DNA of 64,000 nucleotides from Delftia acidovorans (GTDB taxonomy: Bacteria; Pseudomonadota; Gammaproteobacteria; Burkholderiales; Burkholderiaceae_C): contig JAITUC010000040.1 in assembly GCA_031286585.1 (NCBI GenBank), positions 62,001 to 126,000 on the forward strand, written 5' to 3'. Under the pieces are notes generated by a model that saw only the letters and a program-made list of their open reading frames with translations, was not told the origin of the DNA and ran no database searches. Of this stretch, positions 1 to 7,832 are shown piece after piece (positions within the stretch are counted from its first letter, which is position 1; each line of letters opens with the position of its first letter). The translations under genes were made by a program, and so were the position numbers.

Positions 1-1347
1 CAGGTAGGCGGCAGCGATCACGCACATGCCGAAGAAAATGGGCCGCGCCACCTGCAGCGTGGCCGTGATGGCGTCCTTGGGCGTGAGCGGCCGGTTCTGG
101 TCGGCCTCGCGGCGCCGCAGGATGTTCTCGACCACGACCACGGCGCCGTCCACCAGGATGCCGAAGTCGATGGCGCCCAGCGACAGCAGGTTGGCCGGAA
201 TCTTCGCGTGGTGCATGAAGATGAAGGCCAGCAGCAGCGCCATGGGAATGGTCAGCGCCACGATCAGCGCCGCACGCGGGCTGCCCAGGAACACCAGCAG
301 CACCAGGGTCACGACGATCAGGCCTTCGGCCAGGGTCTTGCCCACGGTGTGGGTGGTGCGCTCGATCAGCGTGGTGCGGTCCAGGTAGGGCACGATCTTC
401 ACATCGGGCGGCAGCAGCTTGCCATTGAGCTCCTCCACGGCGGCGTGGATGCCCTCCAGCGCCTGCGAGGGGTTGGAGCCCTTGAGCAGCAGCACGATGC
501 CCTGGATGGTGTCGGAGTTGTCGTCCTTGCCCAGGATGCCTCGCCGCTCCACGTTGCCGTAGGTCAGCCGCCCAAGGTCCTTGACCAGCACGGGCGTGCC
601 GCTGTCCGTGGTCTTCACGACCACGTTGCCCATGTCGTCCAGCGAGCCCAGCAGGCCCACGCCGCGCACCACGTAGGAGACATCGCCCCGGTCGATGACG
701 CTGCCGCCGCCGCTGGCGTTGTTGGAGTTGATGGCCTCGATCACCTGGGACAGCGCCAGCCCGTACTGCAGCAGCCGCGCCGGGTCCAGCTCCAGCATGA
801 ACTGCGTGGTCAGGCCGCCGAAGTTGGTCACGTCCACCACGGACTGCGCCTTCTTCAGGCGCGGGATCACCACCCACTGCTGCAGTTCGGACAGCTCGCG
901 CAGGCTGCGCACCGGGCTTTCCAGCGTGTAGCGGTAGACCTCGCCCGTGGGCGAGCTGTAGGGGTCCAGCCCGGCGCGGGCGCCATAGGGCAGCGTGACC
1001 TCGTCGATGCGCTCCTTCAGGCGCTGGCGCGCCCAGTAGCCGTCCACGCCGTCCTCGAAGACCACGGTGATCAGGGACAGCGCGAACAGGCTGCGCGAGC
1101 GCAGCACGTGCATGCCGGGCGTGGCCAGCAGGGCGCGCTCCAGCGGAATGGTGATCTGCTGCTCGATCTCCTCGGCCGCGAGGCCGGGCACCTGGGTGAC
1201 GATCTGCGAGGTCACGTCCGCAATGTCGGGATAGGCCTCCAGCGGCAGCTGCTTCCAGCTGAACACGCCATACAGGGCCGCGAAGCAAAAGACCAGCCAG
1301 ACCACGCCGCGGCGGGAAAAGCCGATGTTGACGATGCGCTCGATCAT
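1..1347 (-). CDS. Heavy-metal efflux RND pump (CzcA/CusA family), N-terminal part
   Basis: Inner-membrane proton/metal antiporter of the HME branch of RND pumps, which passes divalent or monovalent metal ions to a periplasmic adaptor. Only the first 449 codons are here; the gene runs off the left end (the family is about 1040 residues). The protein starts MIERIVNIGFSRRG and has the first membrane span, the periplasmic pore region beginning QLPLEAYPDI, and the TM4 motif GAIDFGILVDGAVVVVEN. The two Asp and one Glu of that motif match the proton-relay residues known in CzcA. The ATG overlaps the stop of the adaptor gene as ATGA, so the two are translationally coupled. The metal cannot be read from this fragment. 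An outer-membrane partner is not in view and may lie beyond the left end. Confidence 0.9.
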   Translation of the reverse strand, partial: MIERIVNIGFSRRGVVWLVFCFAALYGVFSWKQLPLEAYPDIADVTSQIVTQVPGLAAEEIEQQITIPLERALLATPGMHVLRSRSLFALSLITVVFEDGVDGYWARQRLKERIDEVTLPYGARAGLDPYSSPTGEVYRYTLESPVRSLRELSELQQWVVIPRLKKAQSVVDVTNFGGLTTQFMLELDPARLLQYGLALSQVIEAINSNNASGGGSVIDRGDVSYVVRGVGLLGSLDDMGNVVVKTTDSGTPVLVKDLGRLTYGNVERRGILGKDDNSDTIQGIVLLLKGSNPSQALEGIHAAVEELNGKLLPPDVKIVPYLDRTTLIERTTHTVGKTLAEGLIVVTLVLLVFLGSPRAALIVALTIPMALLLAFIFMHHAKIPANLLSLGAIDFGILVDGAVVVVENILRRREADQNRPLTPKDAITATLQVARPIFFGMCVIAAAYL

Positions 1348-2540
1348 TGCAGCAGCACTCCCCCGTTGACCACCACGCGCTCACCGGCCGCCAGGCCAGA
1401 GAGGATTTCGGCCTGGCCATCCTGCTGCGCGCCGACCTGCACGTCGCGCGGCTCGAAGCGCCATCCGCCCTTGTCCACGAAGACCCGCGTGCTGACCTGG
1501 CCCTGCAGCAGCGCGGAGGCGGGCACCATCACGGCCTGGCGCGCCGGGGCATCAAAGGCCACGCGTGCAAACATGCCGGGACGCAGCCGGCCTTCGGGGT
1601 TGTCCACGGCCACGCGAACCTTCACGCTACGCGTGGCGGTATCCACCAGCTCGCCCACGTACTGCACGCGGCCCTGCAATTGCAGGTCGGGATAGGCGGC
1701 CAGGGCGATGTGGGCCTGCTGGCCCACGTCCACATGGGCCAGGTCGCGCTCGCTCACGCTGGCGCTGAGCCAGACCTTGCGCAGGTCGGCCACGGTCATG
1801 ACGGAGGCATTCACGTCGTTCCAGTACCCGCCCTGCGAACCCGCCATCTCCACCACGCGCCCGCTGATGGGCGACTTGACCACGTAGCTGCCGCGCGAGC
1901 CTTCCTGCACGGCCGCGCCCAACTGGGCCAGGTGGTCGGAGGACGCCCGTGCATCGGCACCGGCGGCAGCCAGCGCCTGCTGCGCCGCCTCGTAATCCTT
2001 GCGCGCCGCGATCTCGGCATCGAACAGCAGCTTCTGGCGGTCGTATTCCTGGCGCGCATGCAGCAGTGCGGCCTGGGCCTTGGCATGCTCGGCGCGCACA
2101 CCGGAGATCTCGGAGGAGTCCATGGTGATCAGTGCGTCGCCGGCCTTCACCGCATCGCCCAGCTGGTGGTGCAGCCGCACCAGCCGGCCGGCCACGGGCG
2201 GCGTGATGCGCACCAGCTTCTCGGGCTCGGCCTCGATGGTGGCAGGCGCCGACAGGCGGGTCTGCAGCGGCTGCTGGGCGATCTCGGCCACCTGCAGGCG
2301 CTCGCGCAGCGGCGAGCCTTCGGGAACCACGATGAGGTTGCCTTCGCGGCGCACGGGGGCCGACTGCGGGGCGCCGGTGGCTGCATGCGTGGCTGCCGTG
2401 GGCTCGGCCGGCCCGTTGCAGGCGGCCATGGCCACGCTGATCAGCAGCCCGCCCACAGGCCATGCGGCCGCTATCAAGGGATGGCGCCGGGGCAGGCCCT
2501 GTGGTCGGACTGGTCGTTCAGAAGCGAGAAAACGGGTCAT
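1344..2540 (-). CDS. RND efflux periplasmic adaptor (membrane fusion protein, CzcB/CusB-like)
   Basis: Periplasmic adaptor joining the RND pump to an outer-membrane channel. The chosen ATG (MTRFLASE) has a GGAG ribosome site 8 bases upstream, better than an ATG seven codons earlier. A signal peptide ends in a lipobox-like AMAAC, so it is probably a lipoprotein. Family features in order are a first barrel half (EAEPEKLVRITPPVAGRL), a lipoyl half-motif (GDAVKAGDALITMDSSE), an alpha-helical hairpin (about residues 130-210), the second lipoyl half (SPISGRVVEMAGSQGG) and a beta-barrel/membrane-proximal part near the C-terminus. At 398 residues it is of normal length. No His-rich metal-binding N-terminus is seen, so the substrate stays open. 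Confidence 0.9.
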   Translation of the reverse strand: MTRFLASERPVRPQGLPRRHPLIAAAWPVGGLLISVAMAACNGPAEPTAATHAATGAPQSAPVRREGNLIVVPEGSPLRERLQVAEIAQQPLQTRLSAPATIEAEPEKLVRITPPVAGRLVRLHHQLGDAVKAGDALITMDSSEISGVRAEHAKAQAALLHARQEYDRQKLLFDAEIAARKDYEAAQQALAAAGADARASSDHLAQLGAAVQEGSRGSYVVKSPISGRVVEMAGSQGGYWNDVNASVMTVADLRKVWLSASVSERDLAHVDVGQQAHIALAAYPDLQLQGRVQYVGELVDTATRSVKVRVAVDNPEGRLRPGMFARVAFDAPARQAVMVPASALLQGQVSTRVFVDKGGWRFEPRDVQVGAQQDGQAEILSGLAAGERVVVNGGVLLQ

Positions 2541-2820
2541 CCTGAGGTCTCCAGGTGCCACGGACCCGCGCAGACCTCTCGCCCCTTCAGGCGATCACAG
2601 GCCTCCGCCCGGGTCCGGGCAGATCAAGAAATGAAAGAAGGGAAAGACGGAAAGGGGCGGCGCGGCAGCGCCTGGCAGGATCGGGATCGGGATCTGAATC
2701 AGGATCGGGGTCCATGGGGTACTCCTTTGCGTGTGGGTGGCGCAGTCCCCGTACAGGCCGGGAGCCCTGTTTGCTGCAGTGCAATATGTGCCCGGAATTA
2801 TCAAAGGCGAAAGTACCTGC

Positions 2821-2847
2821 GGCCAGCCTTTGTTGGGAAGGCTGGCC
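2821..2847. repeat. 10-bp inverted repeat in the efflux operon upstream region
   Basis: GGCCAGCCTT and AAGGCTGGCC are perfect complementary arms around a 7-base spacer (TGTTGGG). There is no adjacent T-run on either side, so it is not a typical terminator. It could be an operator or an mRNA leader hairpin of the adaptor-pump operon, whose start codon lies about 280 bases away. Confidence 0.5.
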
Positions 2848-2924
2848 TGTTCATTGGTAGATGCCGAATATACCTTCGTATAGAAAATCGCCGGTGCAAG
2901 GCCCGAACGTCCGGGCCCCGAAAG

Positions 2925-2955
2925 CAAAAAGCCGCCAGCGCAGGGCGGGCGGCTT
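2925..2955 (-). terminator. Rho-independent terminator of the Bug/benzoylformate operon
   Basis: On the minus strand, 8-bp arms AAGCCGCC and GGCGGCTT (2948-2955 and 2929-2936) enclose an 11-base loop and are followed by a short T-run. It sits 25 bases after the stop of the last Bug gene. Confidence 0.75.
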
Positions 2956-2979
2956 GCGGACGATGGCCTGCAGGAAAGC

Positions 2980-3978
2980 TCAGTCCACTTTCAGGCCGAT
3001 GGCTTTCACCAGTTCGCCAAAGCGCTCGCGCTCGGTGGCGTGGTGATCGATGAAGGCCTTGCGGCTCAGGGGCGCGGGCGTGGCGCCCAGGGTGAGGATG
3101 ACGTCGTTGACGTTCTTTTGCTCCAGCGCCTTGGCCACGGCCGTGCGCACGGCCTCGATCACCGGTTCGGGCGTGCCCGTAGGCGCATAGATGCCGAACA
3201 GCGTGTCGGCATCAAAGCCCGGCAGGCCGCTTTCGGCCAGCGTGGGCACGTTGGGGTACTGCGGCGAGCGGTGCGGGCTGCCGATGGCCAGCAGGCGCAG
3301 CTTGCCGGCCTCCACCTGCTTGAGGCCCGGACCCGGGTCGAACCAGAACTGCAGCTGGCCGCTGAGCACGTCGCTGAGTGCCGGGCCCGCGCCCTTGTAG
3401 GGGGCGTGCACGGCGTCGACACCGGCCATGCGCTTGAACATCTCGCCGGCCAGGTGCGGCGAGCTGCCCTGCCCTGGCGAGCCGTAGGACAGCTTGCCGG
3501 GGTTGGCCTTCAGGTGCTTGATGAACTCGGCCACATTGTTGGCGGGCACGGCGGGATTGGTCTCCAGGAACACATGCACGCGCGCCACGGCAGCCACGGG
3601 CGTCAAATCCTTCTCGGGATTGAAGGCCAGCTTGCTGTAGATCATGGGATTGATGGTGATGGCGCCGCCCGAACTGAGCAGCAGCGTGTAGCCATCCTTG
3701 GGCGCGCGCACGGTTTCGCTGATGCCGATGTTGCCGCCCGCGCCCGGCTTGTTGTCCACCACCACCGACTGGCCCAGCACCTGCGACATGGTGGGCGTGA
3801 TGGCACGCGCCAGCACATCGGCCGCGCCACCGGGCGCGAAGTTCACGACCAGGCGCACGGGACGCTCGGGCCATTTGTCCGCAGCCTTCTGCGCCAGCGC
3901 GGGCGCCGAGGCAGCAGCGCCCAGCAGGGCCAGCAGGCCCAGGCGCCGCCAGCGGCTGAAGGGATTTGTCTTGTGCAT
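2980..3978 (-). CDS. Bug-family (TctC-like) tripartite tricarboxylate transporter receptor
   Basis: Periplasmic solute-binding protein of the Bug family, which captures carboxylates and similar small molecules. A Sec signal peptide (RRLGLLALLGAAASAPALAQ) is followed by the family motif WPERPVRLVVNFAPGGAADVLAR, where the backbone typically grips the ligand carboxylate. The VVVDNKPGAGGNIG and PYKGAGPALSD blocks are also present. At 332 residues it is of normal length. It is the last gene of a minus-strand operon and precedes a terminator. No TctA/TctB membrane genes are nearby, which is common because Comamonadaceae and Bordetella carry many orphan Bug receptors. The ligand cannot be read directly; the operon suggests an aromatic 2-hydroxy or 2-keto acid. 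Confidence 0.88.
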   Translation of the reverse strand: MHKTNPFSRWRRLGLLALLGAAASAPALAQKAADKWPERPVRLVVNFAPGGAADVLARAITPTMSQVLGQSVVVDNKPGAGGNIGISETVRAPKDGYTLLLSSGGAITINPMIYSKLAFNPEKDLTPVAAVARVHVFLETNPAVPANNVAEFIKHLKANPGKLSYGSPGQGSSPHLAGEMFKRMAGVDAVHAPYKGAGPALSDVLSGQLQFWFDPGPGLKQVEAGKLRLLAIGSPHRSPQYPNVPTLAESGLPGFDADTLFGIYAPTGTPEPVIEAVRTAVAKALEQKNVNDVILTLGATPAPLSRKAFIDHHATERERFGELVKAIGLKVD

Positions 3979-4059
3979 GAGCTATGTCTCCTTGGGTTAT
4001 GGGTTCTTGAAAACGGTGAGGGCCCCTGAAGCAGCAGCAGCGGCGCAGCGGCGCACCGG

Positions 4060-5034
4060 TCAATCCAGCCGTATGCCCGCCGACTCGATGACCTGGCCCC
4101 AGCGCCGGCTTTCGCTGCGCCAGTAGTCACGCATCTGCGCAGGCGTGCCGGGCAGTGGCTCCAGCGACAGCGCCTCGAAACGCGCCAGCACGGCAGGCGA
4201 GCGCAGCGCCTGCTGCAGCGCGGCGGACCAGGCCTGTACGGTAGCGTCGTCCGTGCCTGCGGGGGCCACCAGGCCCTGCCATGCATGGGCCTCGAAGTCC
4301 TTCACGCCCTGCTCGGCCAGCGTGGGCACTCCCGGGTGGCTCTTGAGACGCTCGGCGCTGGCCACGCCGATGACGTGCAGCTTGCCTGCCGCAATGTGCT
4401 GGGCCGCCGCCGCGCTGTCGGCCAGCATGAAGGGGATCTGGCCGCCGATCACGTCGATCAGGGCCGGCCCCGCGCCGCGATAGGGCACATGGGACATCTT
4501 CACACCCATGCGCTGCGACAGCAGTTCGGTGGCCAGGTGGTGGGGCGTGCCCAGGCCCGGGCTGCCGTAGCTGACAGGGCCTGGCTGGGCCTTCACCCAC
4601 TGTGTGAACTCCTGCAGGTTGTGCACCGGCAGCTGGTTGCCGACCACGAGGAACAACGGGAAGCGCGCCAGCAGACCGATGGGCACGAAGTCCTTCTCGG
4701 CGTTGTAGGCCAGCTTGCGAAACAGGTGGGGGTTGGCTGCCAGCGTTGCGAAGTCGGCCGTGAAGACCAGGCTGCCCAGTTCGCGCGTGCGCGCCGCGTA
4801 TACGGCGGCGATGTTGGTGCCGGCCCCGGGCTTGTTCATGACGACCACGGTGCGGCCCAGGGCCTTGCCCCAGGACTCGCCCACGACGCGCGCCACGGCG
4901 TCCGAGCCGCCGCCTGCGGCAAAGCCCACCACCCATTCGACGGGCTTGCCGGTCTGGGCGCGTGCCGTGCCCATGCCCAGCAGGGGCTGGGCGCCTATGG
5001 CCAGTGCGGCCTTGAGTGCTTGTCTGCGCAGCAT
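4060..5034 (-). CDS. Bug-family (TctC-like) solute receptor
   Basis: A second Bug receptor of 324 residues lies 81 bases upstream of the first in the same operon. The N-terminus MLRRQALKAALAIGAQPLLGM has twin-arginine character (RRQALK) before the cleavage region TARAQ, so Tat or Sec export is possible. Family blocks are VEWVVGFAAGGGSDAVAR, VVMNKPGAGTNIA, VSYGSPGLGTPHHLA and PYRGAGPALIDVIGG. The two receptors differ clearly, so they are more likely paralogues with different ligands than a recent duplication. Confidence 0.85.
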   Translation of the reverse strand: MLRRQALKAALAIGAQPLLGMGTARAQTGKPVEWVVGFAAGGGSDAVARVVGESWGKALGRTVVVMNKPGAGTNIAAVYAARTRELGSLVFTADFATLAANPHLFRKLAYNAEKDFVPIGLLARFPLFLVVGNQLPVHNLQEFTQWVKAQPGPVSYGSPGLGTPHHLATELLSQRMGVKMSHVPYRGAGPALIDVIGGQIPFMLADSAAAAQHIAAGKLHVIGVASAERLKSHPGVPTLAEQGVKDFEAHAWQGLVAPAGTDDATVQAWSAALQQALRSPAVLARFEALSLEPLPGTPAQMRDYWRSESRRWGQVIESAGIRLD

Positions 5035-5076
5035 CTTGTCTCCTTCCTGTAGTGGTGCGTTTTTCCTGGGGCACGT

Positions 5077-6015
5077 TCAGCGCGGTGCGACGGCGCCCGC
5101 GTTCTCGGACAGGCTCACCAGTGCGTGCAGCGTGCGCGTCACGGGAACGGCAATGCCCAGGCGGTCGGCCACCTGCAGCACGGCGCCATGGATGGCGCCC
5201 GTCTCGGTGGCACGGCCGGCCAGCAGGTCCTGCAGCATCGAGGGCTGGTGGCCCCGGTGGTGGTCCAGCGCATCGCGCACGGCCGCGCCCACGCGCTCGG
5301 CGCTGGCAGCCACGCCATGGGCATGGGCCACGGACAGCACCTCGGCCAGCACGCGCTGCAGCAAGGCCTCGCCTTGCGGGTTGGCCAGGCCGTCCACGGT
5401 CTGGCGCGTCAATGCACACACGCCGTTGAAGGCGGCATTGAAGGCCAGCTTCTCCCAGATGGCTTCCTGCACCTGCGGGTCGATGCGGCAGTGCATGCCC
5501 GCGCGGTCGAGGTCGTCCGCCAGCAGGTCGAAGACCGCGCTGCGCTGGCCGCTGCAAGGCATGAAGCGGATGCCGCCCTGCCCCAGAGAGCTGACCTCGC
5601 CCGGCGACATCACGCGCGCAGGCCAGGTGGTCACGCCCACGGCGATGCGTTCGTCCGGCACCATTTCACGCAACACGTCGGCATGGCCTATGCCGTTTTG
5701 CAGGCTCAGGAAATGCGTGTCCGGCGCTATGAGGTGGGCAATGCCCTGCAACGCAGCGCGCGTGTGGGCCGACTTGGTGAAGACCATCCACAGCGCAGGC
5801 CCGGCCGTGAGCTGTTCGGCCCGCGCCGCCTTGACCGGTGCCTGCAGCAGTCCCTCGTCGGTGTGGCAGCGTGCGCCATCGCGGCGCAGGGCCTGCAGCA
5901 GCTCGTCGTTCACATCGACCAGGGTCACGTCCAGGCCGACATGGGCCAATCGCGCGGCGAACAGGGTGCCCATGGCACCCGCGCCGAGGATGCCTATGCT
6001 TCTTGTGTTTTCCAT
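5077..6015 (-). CDS. Ketopantoate reductase (PanE/ApbA) family 2-hydroxyacid dehydrogenase
   Basis: NAD(P)-dependent reductase of the PanE fold, 312 residues. The ATG is set by an AGGAGA ribosome site 8 bases upstream (protein start MENTRSIGILGAGAMG). The N-terminal Rossmann motif is GAGAMGTLFAARLAHVG. The C-terminal helical domain holds the family catalytic block WEKLAFNAAFNGVCALT, with the active-site Lys and Asn. The annotation-by-default would be 2-dehydropantoate 2-reductase of pantothenate synthesis. Its position 28 bases after a benzoylformate-decarboxylase-like gene argues for another substrate: D-mandelate dehydrogenases of this same fold are known from enterococci. I therefore infer a D-2-hydroxyacid dehydrogenase feeding the decarboxylase, but a pantothenate role is not excluded. 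Confidence 0.8.
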   Translation of the reverse strand: MENTRSIGILGAGAMGTLFAARLAHVGLDVTLVDVNDELLQALRRDGARCHTDEGLLQAPVKAARAEQLTAGPALWMVFTKSAHTRAALQGIAHLIAPDTHFLSLQNGIGHADVLREMVPDERIAVGVTTWPARVMSPGEVSSLGQGGIRFMPCSGQRSAVFDLLADDLDRAGMHCRIDPQVQEAIWEKLAFNAAFNGVCALTRQTVDGLANPQGEALLQRVLAEVLSVAHAHGVAASAERVGAAVRDALDHHRGHQPSMLQDLLAGRATETGAIHGAVLQVADRLGIAVPVTRTLHALVSLSENAGAVAPR

Positions 6016-6043
6016 TGCCGTGTCTCCTGCAGGGGGCTTCGCC

Positions 6044-7678
6044 TCAGGCGACCTCGACTTCGACCACGATGGGCCGGGGATGGGCCAGCGCACGGCTCAG
6101 CACGTCGGACAGCTCAGCGGCGTTCTCCACATGCACGCCGTCGCAGCCCTGGCCGCGGGCGAGCGCGACGAAGTCGATGTCGGGCAGCTCGGTGCCCTCG
6201 ACCTTCTCGCCTTCGCGGTAGCCGAAGACATGGGCGAAGTCCTGCAGCGCCGCATAGCGGCGGTTCTTGAGGATGACGAAGCTGATGGGCAGGCGCAGCT
6301 GGGCCGCGCTCCACAGCGCCTGGATGGCGTACATGGCCGAGCCGTCGCCGATGACGGCGACCACCTTGGCCTCGGGCTTTGCCAGTGCCACGCCCACGGC
6401 GGCCGGCATGCTGTGGCCCAGGCCGCCGCTGCACATGGTGTAGAAGGTGCCCGAATGGAAGATGGGCAGGTAGGTCTGGATGGTGGAGCGCGAGCTGGGC
6501 GCCTCTTCCACCACGATGCTGCGGCGGTCGCGCACCTGTGCCAGCGTGTGCATGGCAAAGGCCACGGACATGCGCTCGCCTGCGGCGGGCGCGGCCGGCA
6601 CGGGCGCTGCGGGCCTGGGCGCGGGGGCCTGGCGCGGTGAGGGCGCGGTGCGCTGCAGCAGCTCCTCCACGCCCATGCGCACATTGCCCACGGCGGCCGT
6701 TCCCACGGGGGCCCAGGCGGCAATGGCCGGGTCCTCGATCAACTGGTAGAGCGCCGTGCCTTCGGGGATGTGCGGGCCCTCGCCTTCCACGTGGTAGGTA
6801 AAGGCGGCCGCGCCCACGGCGAAGACCACGTCATGGCCGGACAGCAGTTGCACGATGCGCTCGCGCATGGCCGGCAGGAAGCCGGCGAACAGGGGATGGT
6901 CCTCGGGGAAGCTGCAGCGCCCGCTCATGGGGGCCACGAAGACGCGGGCCTGGTGGCGCTCGGCCAGCGCGACCACGGCATCCCAGCCCTGGGCCCGGTC
7001 CACGGCCGCACCCACGACCAGGGCCGGGGCGCGCGCAGCGTCCAGCGCCTGGCCGATGAGGTCCAGCGTGCGCGGATCGGGCCGCGTCTCGAAGCCCACA
7101 TGGCGCAACGTGACGGGCTCGGCCGGCTTGTCCCAATCGTCGGCAGGAATGGACACCAGCACGGGGCCGCGCGGCTCCTGCATGGCGATGTAGTAGGCGC
7201 GCGCCAGCGCCTGGGGTACGTCTTCGGCGCGTGCGGGCTCGCAGCTCCACTTCACATAGGGCTTGGGCAGCTCGGCGGCCTGGCTGGAGTGCAGGAAGGG
7301 GTCGAACTGCAGCAGCGAGCGCGCCTGCTGGCCCGCCGTGATCACCATGGGCGTGCGGTTCTTGAAGGCCGTGAAGATGTTGGCCATGGCGTGGCCCACG
7401 CCCGCAGCCGAGTGCAGGTTCACGAAACTGGCATTGCGTGTGGCCTGGGCGTGGCCGTCGGCCATGCCCACGACCACGGTTTCCTGCAGGCCCAGCACGT
7501 AGGAGAAGTCTTCGGGATAGTCGCGGAACAGCGGCAGCTCGGTCGAGCCCGGGTTGCCGAAGATGCGCGTCATGCCCAGCTCGCGCAGCATGGCGATCAC
7601 GGCATGGCGCACCGTGTAGGTGGCGGTGGAGGGGGATGCCTGGGCGGGCCGGCGGCTCGGTGTGGTGGGTGCTTGCAA
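6044..7678 (-). CDS. mdlC: Thiamine diphosphate enzyme, benzoylformate decarboxylase-like
   Basis: ThDP-dependent decarboxylase that would convert benzoylformate to benzaldehyde and CO2 in the mandelate pathway. The start is a TTG with AGGAGA 8 bases upstream; the frame stays open further upstream, but that part is low-complexity. Ser45, Glu66 and His89 (in NPGSTE, GLQE and NLHSAAG) match Ser26, Glu47 and His70 of Pseudomonas putida MdlC at a constant offset of 19. His296 (AFTYHVEG) corresponds to its His281. The ThDP motif begins GDGSAMYAIQALWSAA. A Pro-rich linker lies near residue 350. At 544 residues it is close to the 528 of MdlC. It is the first gene of its operon, divergent from a LysR gene. 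Other 2-keto acid decarboxylases of the fold remain possible. Confidence 0.82.
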   Translation of the reverse strand: MQAPTTPSRRPAQASPSTATYTVRHAVIAMLRELGMTRIFGNPGSTELPLFRDYPEDFSYVLGLQETVVVGMADGHAQATRNASFVNLHSAAGVGHAMANIFTAFKNRTPMVITAGQQARSLLQFDPFLHSSQAAELPKPYVKWSCEPARAEDVPQALARAYYIAMQEPRGPVLVSIPADDWDKPAEPVTLRHVGFETRPDPRTLDLIGQALDAARAPALVVGAAVDRAQGWDAVVALAERHQARVFVAPMSGRCSFPEDHPLFAGFLPAMRERIVQLLSGHDVVFAVGAAAFTYHVEGEGPHIPEGTALYQLIEDPAIAAWAPVGTAAVGNVRMGVEELLQRTAPSPRQAPAPRPAAPVPAAPAAGERMSVAFAMHTLAQVRDRRSIVVEEAPSSRSTIQTYLPIFHSGTFYTMCSGGLGHSMPAAVGVALAKPEAKVVAVIGDGSAMYAIQALWSAAQLRLPISFVILKNRRYAALQDFAHVFGYREGEKVEGTELPDIDFVALARGQGCDGVHVENAAELSDVLSRALAHPRPIVVEVEVA

Positions 7679-7832
7679 GATGGGGTCTCCTGGGGAATGG
7701 GCCGGTGGGCCAGTGGGCCAGCGGGCCGGCCGCCCGGTGGGTGCCGCGCAGTGGCCATGGAAGTCGGTGCCCATGGTGCAGGCGCTTATGATTTCCAGCA
7801 ATTGAATAAACCATCTAAGAGATATTCACCAA
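7679..7832. promoter_or_regulatory. Divergent promoter region, LysR gene / mdlC operon
   Basis: This 154-base region separates the TTG of mdlC from the ATG of the LysR gene. The half nearest the LysR gene (7786-7830) is strikingly AT-rich against its surroundings. It contains an interrupted dyad TTAT (7786-7789) and ATAA (7806-7809), of the loose kind bound by LysR proteins. Autoregulation and activation of the mdlC operon from here is the usual arrangement. I cannot fix the -10/-35 elements. Confidence 0.5.

Larger units (their letters stand above)
2541..2979. other. Intergenic region upstream of the efflux operon
   Basis: This 439-base non-coding stretch lies upstream of the efflux operon and downstream of the Bug gene, both on the minus strand. 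It must hold the efflux promoter. I can point to a 10-bp perfect inverted repeat (2821-2847), a short dyad TATAC-cttc-GTATA (2869-2882) and the Bug-operon terminator. I find no convincing -35/-10 pair or metal-regulator box, and no regulator gene lies beside the operon. Confidence 0.5.

Noticed and set aside
208..1695. A 495-codon plus-strand frame over the RND pump
   Set aside because: Antisense to CzcA/CusA-like coding sequence with intact motifs; product is Gln/His-rich low complexity.
2870..2882. ATACCTTCGTATA, 12 of 13 bases like a loxP arm
   Set aside because: There is no second inverted arm at the loxP spacing and no recombinase gene; a chance match.
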